Shown here: piece after piece, positions 62,198 through 64,000 of the stretch
Layout: every line of letters starts with the position of its first letter
How positions within the stretch are numbered: position 1 is the stretch's first letter
Assembly: GCF_046127645.1 (NCBI RefSeq)
Contig: NZ_CP175919.1
Source: Clostridium_F caseinilyticum
GTDB taxonomy: Bacteria > Bacillota > Clostridia > Clostridiales > Clostridiaceae
DNA length: 64,000 nucleotides
Strand: one strand, 5' to 3'
The notes under the pieces: generated by a model
What the model saw: the letters and a program-made list of their open reading frames with translations, nothing else
The model's database searches: none
What the model was told of the DNA's origin: nothing
Translations under genes and position numbers: made by a program

Positions 62198-63478
62198 ATG
62201 AATATTAGCGTGTATGACATTTTATATATAACAACTAATATTTTTGGAACATATATTATTTTTAAATTTATGATGGTGTTCTTTTCTAGGGAGGATGTAA
62301 ATAAAAAAGTAGAATTGTGTTCTTATATAGTATATTTTTTTGTTATTTCATTGGTATATTTATTTATAAAAGTTCCAGTAATTATGATGGTTTGCAATAT
62401 TTTATTTTTTTTCATAATATCTTTAAATTATAAATCTGATATGGAAAAAAGAATTTTTGCAATTATGTTTATCTATTTAATTTTTATGTGCATTGAAGTT
62501 ATTGTCATTAAGTTACTTTCAGGATTGCAATTTGATATATTTGCAGAAAATAAATATTACTCTGCTTATGGTTTAATTGTATTAAAATTAGCTACATATA
62601 TTGTAGTTCTGATTTTAAATAAATATAAAAATTCCAAGCAAGGAGAGAAAGTGCCTATTTCTTATTGGATTTGTATTACACTTATTCCAATGGCATCTAT
62701 GTATATTATATTATTACTTTTTCATTTGAATATTGCAAATGGAACTTTTATGATTTTGGGAGTTATATTTATATTATTAATTAATTTCTCTACATTTTAT
62801 TTATATGAAGTAATTTCATCAACTTGTGCAAAACAAGCAGAAAAGCGATGGATTATTCAGCAAAATAAATATTATGAGAAGCAGTTTAGTTTAATGAAAT
62901 CTTCCATGAAAGTAACAAAGGCTATAAAACATGATTTAAAGAATCATTTGTTAACAGTTTATTATTTGTTACAAAAAGAGAAGAGTGAAGAAGCACTAAA
63001 GCATATATCAGATATCATAGAAGTATGCAATAGACAAAAAGAATATGCACATTCAGGTAACACTGTTATTGATAGCGCTCTTAATTTTAAATTTCAAGAA
63101 GCAAGCCAAAAGAATATAAGGATAAATTTAAATTTAAATATACCTGAGAATATAGAAATTCCATCCTTTGATGTATCAATTATTCTGGGAAATTTATTGG
63201 ATAATGCAATTTATGCAGTGGATAAACTAGAAAATAATAGATATATTAATTTTAAAATGCAATATACTAAAGGAAGGTTAATACTCAGAATTGAAAATCC
63301 ATTTAATGGACAAATATTAATGAATAATAACAAAATTATTACTACAAAAGAAGATAGAAATAATCATGGTATAGGAATTGAAAGTGTTAAAATTATCTTA
63401 AAAAAGTATAATGGATCTATGGATATAAAGCATGATAATAATATATTTTCAGTGATCTTATTACTTTATATTAATTGA
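62198..63478 (+). CDS. AgrC-like GHKL sensor histidine kinase
   Basis: The protein has 426 residues. Six to seven transmembrane helices fill the first 205 residues, the polytopic peptide-sensing type of AgrC. His245 lies in AIKHDLKNHLLTVYYLL, the HPK10 box. The GHKL ATPase domain has ILGNLLDNAIYAVDKL (N box) and NHGIGIESVKIILKKYNG (G2 box). The last residues and the TGA stop overlap the terminal repeat of element A, so the C-terminus may have been altered by the insertion. Confidence 0.9.
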   Translation: MNISVYDILYITTNIFGTYIIFKFMMVFFSREDVNKKVELCSYIVYFFVISLVYLFIKVPVIMMVCNILFFFIISLNYKSDMEKRIFAIMFIYLIFMCIEVIVIKLLSGLQFDIFAENKYYSAYGLIVLKLATYIVVLILNKYKNSKQGEKVPISYWICITLIPMASMYIILLLFHLNIANGTFMILGVIFILLINFSTFYLYEVISSTCAKQAEKRWIIQQNKYYEKQFSLMKSSMKVTKAIKHDLKNHLLTVYYLLQKEKSEEALKHISDIIEVCNRQKEYAHSGNTVIDSALNFKFQEASQKNIRINLNLNIPENIEIPSFDVSIILGNLLDNAIYAVDKLENNRYINFKMQYTKGRLILRIENPFNGQILMNNNKIITTKEDRNNHGIGIESVKIILKKYNGSMDIKHDNNIFSVILLLYIN

Positions 63479-63600
63479 GAAAATTGCATAATTCATTTTA
63501 AAATATAATTATATAAATACATTGTATTAATATATTTGATTAAACACAATATGTTGTATGCAGATTAGGAATCTTTTAATTGTGCAATTTGCTCAATTAA
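63471..63600. repeat. Element A, copy 3, inserted at the end of the agrC-like gene
   Basis: The best-kept copy of the family: the terminal inverted repeat is TTAATTGAGAAAATTGCA on the left (from 63471) and TGCAATTTGCTCAATTAA on the right (ending 63600), 17 of 18 bases. The interior matches 51186-51310 in the same orientation. The kinase stop codon (63476-63478) lies within the left repeat. It has no coding capacity, as expected for a MITE. Confidence 0.8.
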
Positions 63601-63642
63601 AAAATAGCAGCAGAATTATAAAAAATTCTGTTGTTATTTTTG
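63601..63642 (+). terminator. Rho-independent terminator between the agrC-like gene and agrD
   Basis: AATAGCAGCAGAATT (63603-63617) pairs with AATTCTGTTGTTATT (63624-63638), and a T run follows. It separates the regulator-kinase transcript from agrD-agrB. Confidence 0.88.
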
Positions 63643-63676
63643 TGTGTTTAAAATATAAGTTAAATAAAAATCTTAC

Positions 63677-63712
63677 TTCACTGCAAAAGCATATATAGTT
63701 CATTGCAAAAGC
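63677..63712 (+). promoter_or_regulatory. Tandem direct repeat, candidate LytTR operator of agrD
   Basis: TTCACTGCAAAAGC (63677-63690) and TTCATTGCAAAAGC (63699-63712) differ by one base and start 22 bases apart, two helical turns. LytTR regulators (AgrA, VirR) bind such direct repeats, usually 21-22 bases apart. A -10-like TATAAA lies at 63746-63751 without a good -35 box, as expected for an activated promoter. Confidence 0.65.
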
Positions 63713-63784
63713 CTGCACAGAGAAATAAAAGTGGTTTAATATAAGTATAAAATAATTCTAATTGAAATGGGGGAGTGAGTAGAA

Positions 63785-63916
63785 ATGAAGAATTTTAAAA
63801 TGAAAATAGGTAGAATTTTAGCATGTCTGGCACTTATGGTCACAGCTTATAATGTAAATGCAGCTTGTATATTCCTTGTTCACCAACCTAAAATGCCAGA
63901 AGGTTCAGAAAAACTG
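63785..63916 (+). CDS. agrD: AgrD-type cyclic lactone autoinducer peptide precursor
   Basis: The gene encodes only 43 residues. A basic amphipathic leader with a hydrophobic stretch (KIGRILACLALMVTAY) is followed by NVNAACIFLVHQPKMPE and a short tail. In AgrD proteins the cysteine closes a thiolactone with the residue four places on, and a conserved acidic tail with a P-x-x-P-like motif follows; here that predicts a ring of C-I-F-L-V made from Cys28 to Val32. GGGGGAG is placed 10 bases before ATG 63785. agrB starts 10 bases after its stop. Confidence 0.9.
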
Positions 63917-63926
63917 AGAAAATTCT

Positions 63927-64000
63927 AATGGTACTTTCTATATCAGAAAAAATTGTAGATAAACTCATTGATGGCAATATCATTGAGCGTGAGGATAAAG
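63927..64000 (+). CDS. agrB: AgrB-type peptide-processing protease, 5' end only
   Basis: The first 24 codons read MVLSISEKIVDKLIDGNIIE and REDK, the normal N-terminus of AgrB (accessory gene regulator B), a membrane cysteine protease that cuts and cyclises AgrD. The gene runs off the window end. It directly follows agrD, which supports both calls. No separate ribosome site is obvious; it may be translationally coupled. Confidence 0.85.

Noticed and set aside
1..64000. CRISPR array
   Set aside because: The repeats seen are few, long, palindromic and dispersed; no regularly spaced short repeats with unique spacers were found.

Overview
The window is AT-rich, low-GC Firmicute DNA. Strong AGGAGG-type ribosome sites, TTG/GTG starts, stem-plus-T-run terminators and the gene content (corrin ring synthesis, anaerobic sulfite reductase with an FNT channel, Etf-linked lactate dehydrogenase, agr-type peptide signalling) point to Clostridium sensu stricto, probably near the C. 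botulinum/C. sporogenes/C. tetani group. The species cannot be fixed from the sequence alone. No tRNA, rRNA or CRISPR array was seen.

Layout. (1) 1-4876: cobalamin genes: tail of an upstream gene, cobJ, cobK/cbiJ, cbiK, a PduX-like L-threonine kinase and cobA. (2) 5129-9479: a Crp-family regulator, an FNT-family (hydrosulfide-type) channel and asrA-asrB-asrC for sulfite reduction. (3) 9480-15189: a MoeA-like gene, a small membrane protein, and much decayed DNA, including a ruined copy of the substrate-binding lipoprotein that is intact at 23389-24411. (4) 15190-20998: an ABC-2 type exporter (permease, ATPase, permease) followed by an OmpR/histidine kinase pair. (5) 21539-24411: a minus-strand FecCD-type uptake system (lipoprotein, permease, ATPase). 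(6) 24590-28305: an IS3 transposase remnant, a LysR regulator divergent from a threonine synthase-like enzyme, and two broken genes. (7) 28593-33232: dihydroxyacetone kinase, glycerol dehydrogenase and a PocR/AraC regulator, i.e. oxidative glycerol use. (8) 33583-42025: small accessory genes (GNATs, CarD-like and Tudor-like proteins, aldo/keto reductase, broken PadR/DUF2812 pair, VanZ-like protein, adenosine deaminase). (9) 42808-47162: two tandem YhgE/Pip proteins. (10) 49005-55714: recQ, a phosphodiesterase, a CheY-like protein and a WG-repeat protein. (11) 56414-61213: larA-etfB-etfA-lactate dehydrogenase, preceded by a decayed lactate permease. (12) 61478-64000: an agr locus: LytTR regulator, AgrC-like kinase, a 43-residue AgrD-type peptide gene and the first 24 codons of agrB, cut by the window end.

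Two things stand out. The agr locus includes a tiny agrD gene, a tandem direct repeat upstream that looks like a LytTR operator, and a mobile-looking repeat whose terminal inverted repeat contains the agrC stop codon. Second, the intergenic DNA holds at least five families of dispersed palindromic or structured elements, here called A-E. Several lie within a few bases of a stop codon, and many gene remnants lie among them. The copies were aligned by eye, so their boundaries are approximate.
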